A stretch of DNA of 38,966 nucleotides, from NCBI RefSeq assembly GCF_013328345.1, contig NZ_JABULX010000036.1, positions 1 to 38,966 on the forward strand. Direction: 5' to 3'. Numbering within the stretch: position 1 is the stretch's first letter; each line of letters opens with the position of its first letter. A program made the translations under genes and the position numbers. Of the stretch, positions 1 through 8,204 are shown piece after piece. Source of the DNA: Marinifaba aquimaris. GTDB lineage: Bacteria; Pseudomonadota; Gammaproteobacteria; Enterobacterales; Alteromonadaceae. The notes under the pieces were generated by a model. That model ran no database searches, had not been told where the DNA came from, and saw only the letters and a program-made list of their open reading frames with translations.

Positions 1-2
1 GT

Positions 3-209
3 TCAATGACAGATGGTTATGACTGCTATCAAAATGCACTGGCTGAGAGAGTAAACGGTATTCTTAAAAACGAATACTTGTTAATGAAACCAAATAACCT
101 AAATGAGGCAAGGGAAATGGTAAAACAATCAGTCGATTTATATAATCAACAAAGGCCACATTCGGCCTTAAAATACAAAACGCCCGATGAAATTCATCAG
201 GCGTTTTAA
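3..209 (+). CDS. IS3-family transposase OrfB, C-terminal fragment (5' cut by window edge)
   Basis: This is the end of the DDE-type integrase/transposase (rve domain) of an IS3 element; the reading frame is open to the window edge. The motif NALAERVNGILKNEYL carries the last catalytic glutamate of the DDE triad, and LYNQQRPHSALKYKTPDEIH is the typical C-terminal signature of IS3 OrfB proteins. In this family OrfB is normally made as an OrfAB fusion by -1 frameshifting. The two other catalytic aspartates lie upstream of the window. The ATG at 6 is an internal methionine, not a start. Confidence 0.9.
   Translation, partial: SMTDGYDCYQNALAERVNGILKNEYLLMKPNNLNEAREMVKQSVDLYNQQRPHSALKYKTPDEIHQAF
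177..207 (+). terminator. Hairpin spanning the stop codon of IS OrfB, terminator-like on both strands
   Basis: The arms AAAACGCC-C-GATGAA and TTCATC-A-GGCGTTTT form a nearly perfect stem with flanking A and T runs, inside the last codons of OrfB. It could terminate transcription leaving the IS, or protect it from outside reads in the opposite direction. Confidence 0.65.
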
Positions 210-213
210 TCAA

Positions 214-243
214 AAAAGTGTCAACCCATACTAGGATGGGTCA
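214..243 (+). repeat. Right terminal inverted repeat of the left IS3 element
   Basis: Its reverse complement begins TGACCCATCC and ends GGTTGACACTTTT, and matches the left end of the downstream IS (38489-38518) at 23 of 30 positions by hand count. The outer CA is as expected for IS3-family ends. The other end of this element is outside the window, so no target duplication can be read. Confidence 0.75.
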
Positions 244-370
244 TTGATAGAAAAATCAAAGAATCACATTAACTGGGTAGAATAGTATTAGCTTTGGCCT
301 AAATAGTGTTACATAAATGTTAACAAAAATCGCAAACTGAACATGCATAAACACTATAGCGAGAGACAGC

Positions 371-2128
371 ATGTTTACAAAAACAAATATAATTGCAGCG
401 TCAGTACTTACATTATTATCTAGTCAAGCATTAGCCAACAATTATCCATTTCCTCAATCAATTGATCATTACGGGATCAAACCAAGTCAATCTCAACAAA
501 GTCTCAATCAAGCTGTTGCAGACTTTTATCAATATTGGAAAGCTAAGTATTTAAAACAAGCAACTACGGGTGGCTACTATGTGCATGGTGCAGATACTGA
601 CGGTAATGCAAAAGGTACATCTGAAAGTCATGGCTACGGCATGGTCATATTGGCTCTAATGGCAGGAGAAGAAAATAATGCACAGCAGTATTTTGATGGA
701 ATGTACGCTTTTTTCGATACTCACAGAAGTAGTATAAATAATGAATTAATGGGCTGGTACATAGACAATCAAGAAACGGGTACAGGTCGTTATTCTTCAG
801 CAACGGATGGTGATATGGATATTGCATATGCATTAATTCTTGCAGATAAACAATGGGGGTCAGGTGGGGCTATCAATTACCGCCAAGAAGCGATTGATAT
901 GATTGAGCAGGGTATTGCAGTCAGCTTGCTTAATCAATCTAGCTTAAGATTGATGAGAGGAGACTGGGATACGGATCCACAGACTACGCGTTCAAGTGAC
1001 TGGATGATTACCCATCTGAGAAGTTATCAGGCATTAACAGGTGACACAGTATGGCAAGACGCCATTATAGAAATCTACCAAATGGTTGATGAGATCACAT
1101 CAAACTATGCAAGCAATACTGGCCTGATGCCTGACTTTATTACAGGTGATCCAGCTAAGCCTAACCCAAACGATAATACCGGAGAGAATAATGCAGGTAA
1201 TTATTATTACAACGCTTGTAGAACACCTTGGCGACTAGGCGCCGACTTTTTACTATACAACCAGAAACGTGCCAAACTATCTTCTGATAAGGTCATTGAT
1301 TTTGCAAGAACACAAGTGGGTAATGATCTACAAATGTGGAAATATCAATCAGGTTATCGGCTTGATGGCACGAGTATAGGTGCCAACTGGTCGTCACCTG
1401 CATTTATCGCCCCCCTTGCAGTTGCTGCCGCTGCCAATGAAGCGAACCAAGACTTTCTCGATGCAGCATGGCTATATATGACTGCTAACAGGCAAGGGTA
1501 TTTCGAAGATACGATAAATTTATTGTCAATGTTGATGGTGACAGGGAATTGGTGGGCGCCAGAAAAAATCTCGAATGATTTTACCGACACCGCTACAGAC
1601 AGTGACACGGCAACAGACACTTCAATCCATACCGATACTGATACTGGCACAGATACAGACTCTTCAACCCAGACAAGCACAGATACTGACACCGATATAG
1701 GTTGTGATTTGGTCTCTTATCAAGCGGGTACCAATTATCAACTCGGTGAGCAAATAACGAATAAAGGCAGCACTTATAAATGCAATATACCGGGATGGTG
1801 CAGTTCAGCTGCGAGCTGGGCTTATGAGCCTGGCGTAGGGAGTGCTTGGCAAAGTGCATGGTCTCTAGTCTCGATGAGTCAGCAATGTGATACTACATCG
1901 ACACAAACAGATACAACAACAAATACAGATAGTGATATGACCACTGACACAGAAACAGATACGGATTTAGATCAATGTACTCAACCTGAATTTGTAAATG
2001 GCCAAGTGTATGTGAATGGAGATCAAGTTGTCTATCAAAATGGCTTGTGGCAAGCGAATTGGTGGACCAAAACTATCCCTGTAGATATACAGTGGGGTCC
2101 TTGGGCAAAGGTCAAAAATTGTCAATAA
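371..2128 (+). CDS. Secreted GH8 glycosidase (chitosanase/endoglucanase type) with two C-terminal CBM5/12-like modules
   Basis: A predicted exported enzyme of 585 residues. Residues 1-22 are a signal peptide ending SSQALA. Residues about 25-400 are a glycoside hydrolase family 8 catalytic domain: E85 in SESHGYGM is the expected proton donor, ATDGDMDIAYALILADKQW (144-162) fits the GH8 signature, and D292 in CRTPWRLGADF sits where clostridial CelA has its catalytic base. Two linkers rich in Thr-Asp repeats (about 403-442 and 507-535) separate two small modules: 445-506, with GWCSS and AYEPG...W..AW as in chitin-binding CBM5/12 domains, and 536-584, shorter and also Trp-rich. The binding modules favour chitosan or chitin as target over cellulose, but GH8 also includes cellulases and xylanases. 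The gene starts 128 bases after the IS end. Only a weak GAGA element precedes the ATG. Confidence 0.85.
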   Translation: MFTKTNIIAASVLTLLSSQALANNYPFPQSIDHYGIKPSQSQQSLNQAVADFYQYWKAKYLKQATTGGYYVHGADTDGNAKGTSESHGYGMVILALMAGEENNAQQYFDGMYAFFDTHRSSINNELMGWYIDNQETGTGRYSSATDGDMDIAYALILADKQWGSGGAINYRQEAIDMIEQGIAVSLLNQSSLRLMRGDWDTDPQTTRSSDWMITHLRSYQALTGDTVWQDAIIEIYQMVDEITSNYASNTGLMPDFITGDPAKPNPNDNTGENNAGNYYYNACRTPWRLGADFLLYNQKRAKLSSDKVIDFARTQVGNDLQMWKYQSGYRLDGTSIGANWSSPAFIAPLAVAAAANEANQDFLDAAWLYMTANRQGYFEDTINLLSMLMVTGNWWAPEKISNDFTDTATDSDTATDTSIHTDTDTGTDTDSSTQTSTDTDTDIGCDLVSYQAGTNYQLGEQITNKGSTYKCNIPGWCSSAASWAYEPGVGSAWQSAWSLVSMSQQCDTTSTQTDTTTNTDSDMTTDTETDTDLDQCTQPEFVNGQVYVNGDQVVYQNGLWQANWWTKTIPVDIQWGPWAKVKNCQ

Positions 2129-2203
2129 ATCGTTGATAATAAGAAGAACAGCTAATAAAAATAGACAAAATAATCAGAAATGATTGTTCATTTAAGTCCT
2201 TTC

Positions 2204-2235
2204 CAATAAACTTATGATCCAGTTTATTGTTTTAT
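2204..2235 (+). terminator. Weak AT-rich hairpin with T-rich tail after the GH8 gene
   Basis: CAATAAACT and AGTTTATTG form a 9-bp stem with an 8-base loop, followed by TTTTATT. It is the only terminator candidate after the GH8 gene and ends 10 bases before the ATG of the CNNM gene. It is AT-rich, so the call is tentative. Confidence 0.35.
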
Positions 2236-2245
2236 TAGAGGCTAG

Positions 2246-3292
2246 ATGACCTTACTAATCATTTACTTGTCGTTAGCGATAGGTATTTCTTTTTTGTGTT
2301 CTATTTTAGAAGCTGTTCTTCTATCTATTACACCTGCTTTTGCTGCTCAAAAAATCAATGAATCTCCTGCTGGTGGCAAGAAAATAGCAAAGGTCAAAAA
2401 GAACCTTGATGAATCAATTTCGAGTATTCTTATACTTAACACTTTTGCTCATACCATGGGTGCAGCCGGTGTGGGAGCTCAAGCGCTGACCATTTTTGGC
2501 CCAGAAAAAGAAACGCTCATTGCTTTTTTACTCACCTTAGCCATTTTATATTTTTCTGAAATTATCCCTAAAACACTCGGTGCTAATTACTGGCGTCAAT
2601 TAGCAGTACCTTCAGCGTATTTAATCAGCATCTTAGTCAAGCTCGTTTACCCACTTGTATGGCTATCAACACAATTAACGCGTTTATTCAGCAATAAAGA
2701 AAATGACAAAGTGAGTAGGGAAGAAGTTCTCGCATTTGCTTCTTTGAGCCATAAAGGCGGTGAGATGGTGAGCCAGGAAAACCAACTCATTGAAAATATC
2801 CTGAGTTTACGTGAGGTTAAAACACAAGACATCTTAACACCACGAAGTGTAGTGCACGCACTTGAAGGGAATGTAACTGTCAGTGAAGCGCTAAGTATTG
2901 AACAAACAGCAAGCTTTACTCGTATCCCTATTTATAATGAAAAGATTGATAATATTACGGGATGTATTTTAAAGGCTCATCTTTACGAAGCTGATCGTCA
3001 AGGCAAAGGCGATTGCCCTGTGACCGAGATACAACAGCCAATACATCGCGTTTCAGAAAACTTTCCTGCGCTTAACTTACTGGACTTGTTTATTAAGCGT
3101 CATGACCATATTTTTGTCGTTGAAGATCACTTTGGCCAAGTAGCAGGTATTGTCACGCTTGAAGACGTGATTGAAACATTGTTAGGTCGAGAAATTGTTG
3201 ATGAGAGCGATCAAGTTGAAGACATGCAACAGCTTGCTAAGTCAAATTATCGTCAAAGGTTACGTAAAAAAAAATTAAATAGCGAAAGTTAA
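2246..3292 (+). CDS. CNNM/DUF21 membrane protein with CBS domain pair (short CorC/HlyC-type)
   Basis: An inner-membrane protein of 348 residues related to the CorC/HlyC/MpfA family, whose members have been linked to Mg2+ and other divalent cation export. The N-terminal DUF21 domain (about 1-145) has hydrophobic segments near 1-30, 58-83, 90-108 and 120-145 and the family motif SEIIPKTLGANYWRQLA. A CBS pair follows (about 195-315; TPRSVVHALEG at the start, VAGIVTLEDVIETLLGREIVDE at the end). The protein stops about 30 residues after the second CBS domain with a basic tail, so it lacks the CorC_HlyC transporter-associated domain of longer homologues. An AGAGG ribosome-binding sequence lies 4 bases before the ATG. 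The transported ion cannot be read from the sequence. Confidence 0.85.
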   Translation: MTLLIIYLSLAIGISFLCSILEAVLLSITPAFAAQKINESPAGGKKIAKVKKNLDESISSILILNTFAHTMGAAGVGAQALTIFGPEKETLIAFLLTLAILYFSEIIPKTLGANYWRQLAVPSAYLISILVKLVYPLVWLSTQLTRLFSNKENDKVSREEVLAFASLSHKGGEMVSQENQLIENILSLREVKTQDILTPRSVVHALEGNVTVSEALSIEQTASFTRIPIYNEKIDNITGCILKAHLYEADRQGKGDCPVTEIQQPIHRVSENFPALNLLDLFIKRHDHIFVVEDHFGQVAGIVTLEDVIETLLGREIVDESDQVEDMQQLAKSNYRQRLRKKKLNSES

Positions 3293-3381
3293 TTTGCACT
3301 TTGTAACAGTTTTACTGAGTAAAAATATGACTTTTTTCGTTATCTAAATGGGCTTTTATAACTTTTTAGCGTACATTTAAG

Positions 3382-3400
3382 GCAACTCGTACTGAGTTGC
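3382..3400 (+). other. Hairpin in the yfbV leader
   Basis: GCAACTC-GTACT-GAGTTGC forms a 7-bp perfect stem 36 bases before the yfbV start. No T-run follows, so it is not an obvious terminator. It may be a leader structure or an operator-like dyad. Confidence 0.35.
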
Positions 3401-3436
3401 ACACGTATTCTAGTGTTAGGTTGTGTCGAGGCATAT

Positions 3437-3883
3437 ATGCAAAAAAACTTAATTGCAGTCATTCAGGATGGTCATGACTACATCAAACAATGGCCAATGC
3501 AAAAGGAGTTATTTGCTTTATTTCCAGAATGTCGAGTTATTAAGGCTACACAATTTGCCTTTATTGTGATGCCGGTAGTAGCACTGTTATCATTAGTTCT
3601 TCAATTACAAGCGCTCGGTAGTCAGTATTTCCCACAAGCACTGGCTTTTGCGTTGTTGATAATCAGCTTACCAGTACAGGGTTATATTTGGTTAGGCAAA
3701 CGCTCTCAAGAAACGTTACCAATAAATTTACAGTCTTGGTACAAAGAGCTAGAAACTAAACTTGCGGTCGAAGGTATAGAAGTTAGAAGTTCCGTCACCA
3801 AGCCCAGATACATAGAGATGGCTAAATTACTAAACAAAGCTTTTTCTAAGTTAGATAAAGCATTTACTAAAGACCTTTTTTAA
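3437..3883 (+). CDS. yfbV: YfbV (UPF0208/DUF412) inner-membrane protein
   Basis: A protein of 148 residues matching E. coli YfbV along its length: GHDYIKQWPMQKELFALFPECRVIKATQFA near the N-terminus, LPVQGYIWLGKRSQETLP in the middle and AFSKLDKAFTKDL at the end. Two transmembrane segments (about 41-60 and 70-88) leave both ends on the same side, presumably cytoplasmic. In E. coli YfbV has been implicated in insulating the chromosomal Ter macrodomain; whether that holds here is unknown. The start is set at the ATG at 3437 because GAGG (3428-3431) lies 5 bases before it; a start 24 bases upstream would add residues absent from E. coli YfbV. Unlike in E. coli, the window shows no ackA-pta next to it. 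Confidence 0.85.
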   Translation: MQKNLIAVIQDGHDYIKQWPMQKELFALFPECRVIKATQFAFIVMPVVALLSLVLQLQALGSQYFPQALAFALLIISLPVQGYIWLGKRSQETLPINLQSWYKELETKLAVEGIEVRSSVTKPRYIEMAKLLNKAFSKLDKAFTKDLF

Positions 3884-3906
3884 GATTCATAAAAAGGTCT
3901 AAACAA

Positions 3907-3929
3907 AGTCGCCTAGTGCGGCTTTTTTT
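3907..3929 (+). terminator. Rho-independent terminator after yfbV
   Basis: AGTCGC-CTAGT-GCGGCT forms a 6-bp GC-rich stem (one G-T pair) followed directly by a T-run. It ends only 13 bases before the msrB start codon, so msrB transcripts coming from upstream must read through it. Confidence 0.75.
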
Positions 3930-3942
3930 ATGGTTAATAATA

Positions 3943-4335
3943 ATGAAAGATATTAAAAGTGCAGAGTATTGGCGCGAACAATTAGACGCTGACACCTTTC
4001 ATGTAACTCGAGAAGGCGGTACAGAATACCCGTACACAGGCAAACTGCTACATAATAAAAAAGTAGGGCAATATCTATGTGTTTGCTGTAAAACCCCATT
4101 GTTTACCGATAAACACAAGTTTGAATCTGGCTGCGGTTGGCCTGCATTTTCAGACTGTAAAGATTGGGATAAGATCCGTTTTATTGAAGATTTATCACAT
4201 GGTATGAAAAGAGTGGAAATTCGTTGTATGAATTGTGATGCTCACTTAGGGCATATATTTGATGATGGGCCAGCACCAACAGGTAAACGCTTTTGTGTAA
4301 ACTCGCTATCGCTCGACTTTAAAGCCGAGCAATAA
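3943..4335 (+). CDS. msrB: Peptide-methionine (R)-S-oxide reductase MsrB
   Basis: Repairs oxidised proteins by reducing methionine-R-sulfoxide, normally using thioredoxin. At 130 residues it is a single MsrB domain with no fused MsrA. Conserved elements visible are HVTREGGTEYPYTG (20-33), the structural zinc site C46-x2-C49 and C95-x2-C98, GCGWPAF (63-69) and the catalytic RFCVNS with C118. No signal peptide is present, so it is cytoplasmic. The ATG at 3943 is chosen because family members begin close to the SAEYWREQL segment, and an earlier in-frame start (3916) would lie inside the terminator hairpin. No clear ribosome-binding sequence precedes it, and no space remains for a promoter after the hairpin. 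Confidence 0.93.
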   Translation: MKDIKSAEYWREQLDADTFHVTREGGTEYPYTGKLLHNKKVGQYLCVCCKTPLFTDKHKFESGCGWPAFSDCKDWDKIRFIEDLSHGMKRVEIRCMNCDAHLGHIFDDGPAPTGKRFCVNSLSLDFKAEQ

Positions 4336-4345
4336 AAGTATATAC

Positions 4346-5152
4346 CTATCGTTTAGGTGGCACAAACGTACCGTTTTCTATTTTATTTTGGAAGTTATCA
4401 GCTAATAAGTTGAGCTGTTCAATATTTAAACCGTCGTTTCTAAGTAATGCGCGCAGCGGAGCAAGATCAATATCTTCAATGCCCATTTTTCTTGCAATAC
4501 GACCCCAAACATAAGCGTGTTTGAATTTCTCATCTTTTAGATACAAGGTACTTAACGTCTTTAATATTTCGGGGTTGGGATCTTGATCTGCGGTGTACAA
4601 AGACAAGGCGTAATATAAGATATCGATTGTTTTATTTCTATCTGTCTTAACGTGATAAGTCGCTAACTTAAATTGTAACTCTGGTGTATCGAGCTCCCCA
4701 GTATGTTCCATTTTAAGTAACTTGTGGATCGCCTGTTCACTACCATTTCGTGACCAATGCCAAAATAAAAGTTCTGGCATCATAGATTCTTCAGTTGCGT
4801 CAGATAGCCTTGCAATCTCTTGTAAGCTGGTCATGTAACCATTAATTCGGGACGTCTTTTTTTCTTTGAGTTTGATATGTTCAATCTGCGAAGCTAATTC
4901 CACACATTGTGAGTACTGTTCATAATCGGTGATCAGCTTATACCTGATGGCATCGGTAGGATTTTCAGCTTCTTGAAAGCGACCAATGATAATCTCAGCG
5001 CGGTGGTCTTTGCACCACGAATCTGTATTCAAATCATCACAGAATTCTGGATTGCTATCACAGACTTTCGCAACACTCAGCTCTGATTCACACCCACTAA
5101 GGGATATAATTAACGGTAAAAGCAAGAACAGGGTTCTTTTTGTAAATTTCAT
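4346..5152 (-). CDS. DUF2989-like lipoprotein
   Basis: A predicted lipoprotein of 268 residues. The signal peptide ends in a clear lipobox, SLSG-C21, after a basic start and a leucine-rich core. The mature part begins with a Cys-containing segment (KVCDSNPEFCDDLNTDSWC) and continues as mostly helical sequence resembling tetratricopeptide-type repeats (about 150-250). It resembles the DUF2989 family of Shewanella, Vibrio and relatives, whose function is unknown. It converges with msrB (10 bases between stops) and diverges from the thioredoxin-like gene with an 85-base shared promoter region. There is no Asp at +2, so the outer membrane is the likelier destination. Confidence 0.75.
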   Translation of the reverse strand: MKFTKRTLFLLLPLIISLSGCESELSVAKVCDSNPEFCDDLNTDSWCKDHRAEIIIGRFQEAENPTDAIRYKLITDYEQYSQCVELASQIEHIKLKEKKTSRINGYMTSLQEIARLSDATEESMMPELLFWHWSRNGSEQAIHKLLKMEHTGELDTPELQFKLATYHVKTDRNKTIDILYYALSLYTADQDPNPEILKTLSTLYLKDEKFKHAYVWGRIARKMGIEDIDLAPLRALLRNDGLNIEQLNLLADNFQNKIENGTFVPPKR

Positions 5153-5237
5153 CTAAAGATTGGGTGAAAGAATTAGTTAGGTTTGTCTGTCTTATAGGTT
5201 AGCGAATCATGAATGACTAATAAAGGTAGTTTTAACA

Positions 5238-5759
5238 TTGAGAAACAAAATTTTTTCCATCAAATCAATAAAAAGCGTGCTTTATCAATTATTGTTCTTA
5301 ATTGGCCTGTTTTATGTTATTCATTACTTTCAGACTAAAGACCTACTAAATAGTGATGAGCTAACAAATACTCAAATTCAATTAGTGGCAACAAATAATG
5401 AGTTAATTACATCTGAGTTAGCTAACCCAAATAAACAGACACTCGTTTACTTTATTGCACCCTGGTGTGGTGTTTGCCGTCATTCTATTACAAATGTTGA
5501 TACTTTATTTAGTGAGGGTAGAGCCGGGCTTGAAATAATCGTTATTGCACTTGATTATGAAAATGTCGACGAGGTCAAAAACTTCATTAATACGACAGAA
5601 ATTAGTGTTCCTGTCTATTTAGGTTCACAGTTTGTGAAAGAAAAATTTAAAGTTAAGGGCTATCCTACGTATTACCTGCTGAACTCAGATGCTAGTATTG
5701 AGTTTAACAGCGTCGGTTACTCAAGCTTAATAAGCTTAAAAACCAGACTTTGGCTATAA
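5238..5759 (+). CDS. Membrane-anchored thioredoxin-like protein
   Basis: A protein of 173 residues with one N-terminal transmembrane segment (about 13-31) and a thioredoxin fold (about 45-173). The redox motif is WCGVC (C77, C80) within YFIAPWCGVCRHS, and the cis-proline is in GYPTYYLL (P143). The anchor suggests the soluble domain faces the periplasm, as in TlpA/ResA-like reductants, although the substrate is unknown. The start is a TTG, preceded by AAAGG about 11 bases upstream; no ATG lies near the anchor. It diverges from the DUF2989 lipoprotein gene and is 37 bases upstream of the symporter gene in the same direction, so these two may be co-transcribed. Confidence 0.8.
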   Translation: MRNKIFSIKSIKSVLYQLLFLIGLFYVIHYFQTKDLLNSDELTNTQIQLVATNNELITSELANPNKQTLVYFIAPWCGVCRHSITNVDTLFSEGRAGLEIIVIALDYENVDEVKNFINTTEISVPVYLGSQFVKEKFKVKGYPTYYLLNSDASIEFNSVGYSSLISLKTRLWL

Positions 5760-5796
5760 AAAGTACTAAATATAAAAATTAAAAGTAGGTTCGCCT

Positions 5797-7455
5797 GTGA
5801 ATACCATTAATGATTTTTTGCTATGGCTAGATAGTTTTCTAGGCAGTGCATTTTACTTCCCATATCTACTTCTTGGTGTAGGTCTATTCTTTACCCTTTA
5901 CTTGGGTTTCCCGCAAATACGTTATTTTAAACGTGCCTGGTATATAGTGACTGGAAAATACGATCACAGTAAATCAGAAGGTGATACCTCTCATTTCCAA
6001 GCATTATCAACAGCATTATCAGGCACCGTTGGTACGGGTAACATTGGTGGTGTAGGTCTGGCTATCTTCTTAGGCGGTCCAGCTGCATTATTCTGGATGT
6101 GGGTTACAGCCTTTTTAGGTATGACCACAAAGTTTGTCGAAGTCACGCTATCACATAAATACCGTGTTAAAACCGATGATGGCACGATGGCGGGTGGTCC
6201 AATGTATTACATGGATCGAAAATTAAATGCTAAATGGCTAGCAGTGGCTTTCGCTATAGCAACCGTATTGAGTTCTTTTGGTACAGGCAACATGCCACAA
6301 ATTAATAACATTGCCATGGGTATGGAGTCATCGTTTGGACTATCACCATGGATCACTGGTTCAGTCCTATCTATTATCCTCGCTATGGTGATTATTGGTG
6401 GTATTTCACGTATTGCTATGGTGACCTCACGTATTGTACCAACAATGGCAGCTATATATATTGCAGGTGCACTATGTGTCATTTTCTACAATATAGAAAA
6501 TTTAATTCCATCTTTTATGTCAATCATTTCTGATGCATTTACCGGCTCTGCTGCTGCAGGCGGATTTTTAGGCGCAACATTCGCTTATGCTTTTAACCGT
6601 GGTGTGAACCGTGGTTTATTTTCTAACGAAGCAGGTCAAGGTTCAGCACCTATTGCACACGCCTCAGCTAAAGCTGATGAACCTGTCTCAGAAGGTATGG
6701 TATCTATTCTTGAGCCTTTTATTGATACGATCATTCTATGTACTATCACAGGTTTAGTCATTCTTTCATCAGGTGTTTGGACTGAAAAACATGAAAATGT
6801 ATTCCAAAAAACGGACATGTTAGTCATTCAAGGTCAATACTCGGATAAGAGTGAAGAAGACCGTAACCAATTATTCAAATATCTAACTGGACAAGATCAC
6901 GAGATTAAACTTTTTACAGGTGAATTAGATATAGAAAATGGTGTAGTAAATCCAGAGCAAAACGTCACTATTATCAATTCTCGCTCCGTAGCAGAAGATG
7001 TTTCGTTCGCTTACGCAACCGGTAAAATGGTTGAAGAAGATTTGGTTTTCAAAGACGGTAAGCTAGAGACAGAAGGCGTAGTTGTAACGGGTAAGTCGCT
7101 TATTCACTCAACACAGTTAACAGCAAAAGCATTCCAAAAGAGCTTCTTAGGTGATTATGGTCAGTATGTTGTGACAATTGGCTTACTACTATTTGCGTTC
7201 TCAACAGCTATATCATGGAGTTATTATGGCGACAGGGCAATGACTTACTTACTCGGTTCAAAATCAGTGATGCCTTATCGTATTGTCTATGTAGCCGGTT
7301 TTATGTGGGCTGCAGTAGCAGATACGACAGTGGTATGGACGCTAGCTGCTGTCACCGTTGTCGTAATGACCATACCTAATCTAGTTGGTATCGTTCTCTT
7401 GAGAAGGGATATGAAAGACTCAGTCAAAGAATATTGGCAAAAACAACAAAAGTAA
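5797..7455 (+). CDS. Alanine/glycine:Na+ symporter (AGCS family) with a large extra loop
   Basis: A sodium-coupled amino-acid importer of the inner membrane, 552 residues. The AGCS hallmarks are clear: [30 protein letters not shown] (70-102), [11 protein letters not shown], the [23 protein letters not shown] segment and, near the C-terminus, [17 protein letters not shown]. Residues about 330-434, between the helix ending SGVW and the segment TQLTAKAFQ, form a hydrophilic acidic insertion of roughly 100 residues that typical members of 450-480 residues do not have. The start is a GTG with a GTAGG-like ribosome-binding sequence about 8 bases upstream. A strong terminator follows at 7502. Substrate (alanine, glycine or similar) is inferred from the family only. 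Confidence 0.9.
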   Translation: MNTINDFLLWLDSFLGSAFYFPYLLLGVGLFFTLYLGFPQIRYFKRAWYIVTGKYDHSKSEGDTSHFQALSTALSGTVGTGNIGGVGLAIFLGGPAALFWMWVTAFLGMTTKFVEVTLSHKYRVKTDDGTMAGGPMYYMDRKLNAKWLAVAFAIATVLSSFGTGNMPQINNIAMGMESSFGLSPWITGSVLSIILAMVIIGGISRIAMVTSRIVPTMAAIYIAGALCVIFYNIENLIPSFMSIISDAFTGSAAAGGFLGATFAYAFNRGVNRGLFSNEAGQGSAPIAHASAKADEPVSEGMVSILEPFIDTIILCTITGLVILSSGVWTEKHENVFQKTDMLVIQGQYSDKSEEDRNQLFKYLTGQDHEIKLFTGELDIENGVVNPEQNVTIINSRSVAEDVSFAYATGKMVEEDLVFKDGKLETEGVVVTGKSLIHSTQLTAKAFQKSFLGDYGQYVVTIGLLLFAFSTAISWSYYGDRAMTYLLGSKSVMPYRIVYVAGFMWAAVADTTVVWTLAAVTVVVMTIPNLVGIVLLRRDMKDSVKEYWQKQQK

Positions 7456-7501
7456 TTAGTTAAAATAAGCCTTTTCTACAATTTATTACGTAAAACAATT
7501 A

Positions 7502-7539
7502 AAAATACGCCTTTAGTTCGCTAAAGGCGTATTTTTTTT
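7502..7539 (+). terminator. Strong rho-independent terminator after the AGCS symporter gene
   Basis: AAAATACGCCTTTAG, a TTCG tetraloop and the exact complement form a 15-bp stem followed by T residues. It separates the symporter gene from the next operon. Confidence 0.92.
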
Positions 7540-7593
7540 GCCAACTTGTGAGTAAAATCTATTGTTAATAAAAGATCTTAAGAGGTAGCTTTT

Positions 7594-7923
7594 ATGGCGT
7601 TAATATCTTGTCCAAAATGTGGAAAACGCGTATCTGACAAAGCCGATAGTTGTTTGCATTGCGGTGCAGTTTTAGTCGATGACCCAGAAAAATTACAACG
7701 ATTAGGTAGAATTGAGCGTATCAAGCGTTCTTCACAGTTAATGACTCGTTCATTTTTAGCGTTAATCTTGTTTATCGGCGGCCTTGCTTATAGTGGTTTT
7801 TATGCAGATAAAGGTGAAAGTACAGATAAGTGGATCTCTCAAATAGTTGCAGGTATCGGTTTTGTTTGGTACCTAATCTTAAGGGTACAAATTATTCAAT
7901 TTAAGCGTGAGGGTAAATCATGA
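7594..7923 (+). CDS. Zinc-ribbon protein with two transmembrane segments
   Basis: A protein of 109 residues. Residues 1-25 form a short zinc ribbon, C6-x2-C9 and C20-x2-C23 (CPKCGKRVSDKADSCLHCG). A charged stretch follows, then two hydrophobic segments (about 50-68 and 84-101) and a basic C-terminus. It is presumably an inner-membrane protein with a cytoplasmic zinc ribbon; no specific function is known to me. An AAGAGG element precedes the ATG at 7594. The stop codon overlaps the start of the next gene (ATGA), indicating translational coupling. Confidence 0.75.
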   Translation: MALISCPKCGKRVSDKADSCLHCGAVLVDDPEKLQRLGRIERIKRSSQLMTRSFLALILFIGGLAYSGFYADKGESTDKWISQIVAGIGFVWYLILRVQIIQFKREGKS

Positions 7924-8204
7924 ATTTCATGGCAATGATAGATAATATGCCTGAATCCGTTTACCTATCTTTAAGGCAAGCAGTTGAACTGGGTAAATGG
8001 GAAGATGGTACAGTGTTGTCTGAAGAGCAAAAAGACAATGCCATGCAAGCCGTATTAGCCTGGCAAGCTAAACACCTTGACTCAAAGGAGCACTTTACTA
8101 TCGGTGCTGATGGTCAACTCATCGAAAGACCAAAATCTGAATTAAGAAAACAGTTTTCAACACCTGAACAAGAAATATTAAGAGTGAAGAATGAAGATCT
8201 TTAA
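7920..8204 (+). CDS. DUF1315 (YeaC-like) small protein
   Basis: A protein of 94 residues. The segment MPESVYLSLRQAVELGKWEDGTVLSEEQKDNAMQAVLAWQAKHL (split here only by reading) matches the DUF1315 family, to which E. coli YeaC belongs. No enzyme motif, signal peptide or membrane segment is visible, so it is a small soluble protein of unknown function. It overlaps the previous gene by 4 bases and the DUF349 gene by 14 bases, so the three genes are very likely translated from one message. Confidence 0.8.
   Translation: MNFMAMIDNMPESVYLSLRQAVELGKWEDGTVLSEEQKDNAMQAVLAWQAKHLDSKEHFTIGADGQLIERPKSELRKQFSTPEQEILRVKNEDL

Larger units (their letters stand above)
1..243 (+). mobile_element. 3' end of an IS3-family insertion sequence (partial)
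   Basis: The window starts inside this element. What is visible is the C-terminal part of the OrfB transposase, a hairpin across its stop codon, and the right terminal inverted repeat ending in GGGTCA at 243. The left part lies outside the window. The end matches, as an imperfect inverted repeat, the left end of the element at 38489, so both belong to the same or closely related IS types. Both elements point in the + direction. Confidence 0.85.

Noticed and set aside
1354-1692. Antisense open frame rich in Ser-Val repeats
   Set aside because: It is the reverse complement of the Thr/Asp-repeat linker of the GH8 gene; the repeat composition keeps several frames open and no start signal is seen.
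1585-1975. Short repeats that could suggest a CRISPR or tandem-repeat array
   Set aside because: The repeats are imperfect ACxGAT-type codons in frame within linkers of the GH8 protein, without spacers or a constant unit.
3413-3436. Upstream start for yfbV
   Set aside because: It would add eight residues not found in E. coli YfbV, while the ATG at 3437 has GAGG at the correct distance.
4308-4333. Possible terminator at the end of msrB
   Set aside because: GCTCG...CGAGC can pair but the inner stem has a mismatch, leaves no proper loop and is not followed by a T-run.
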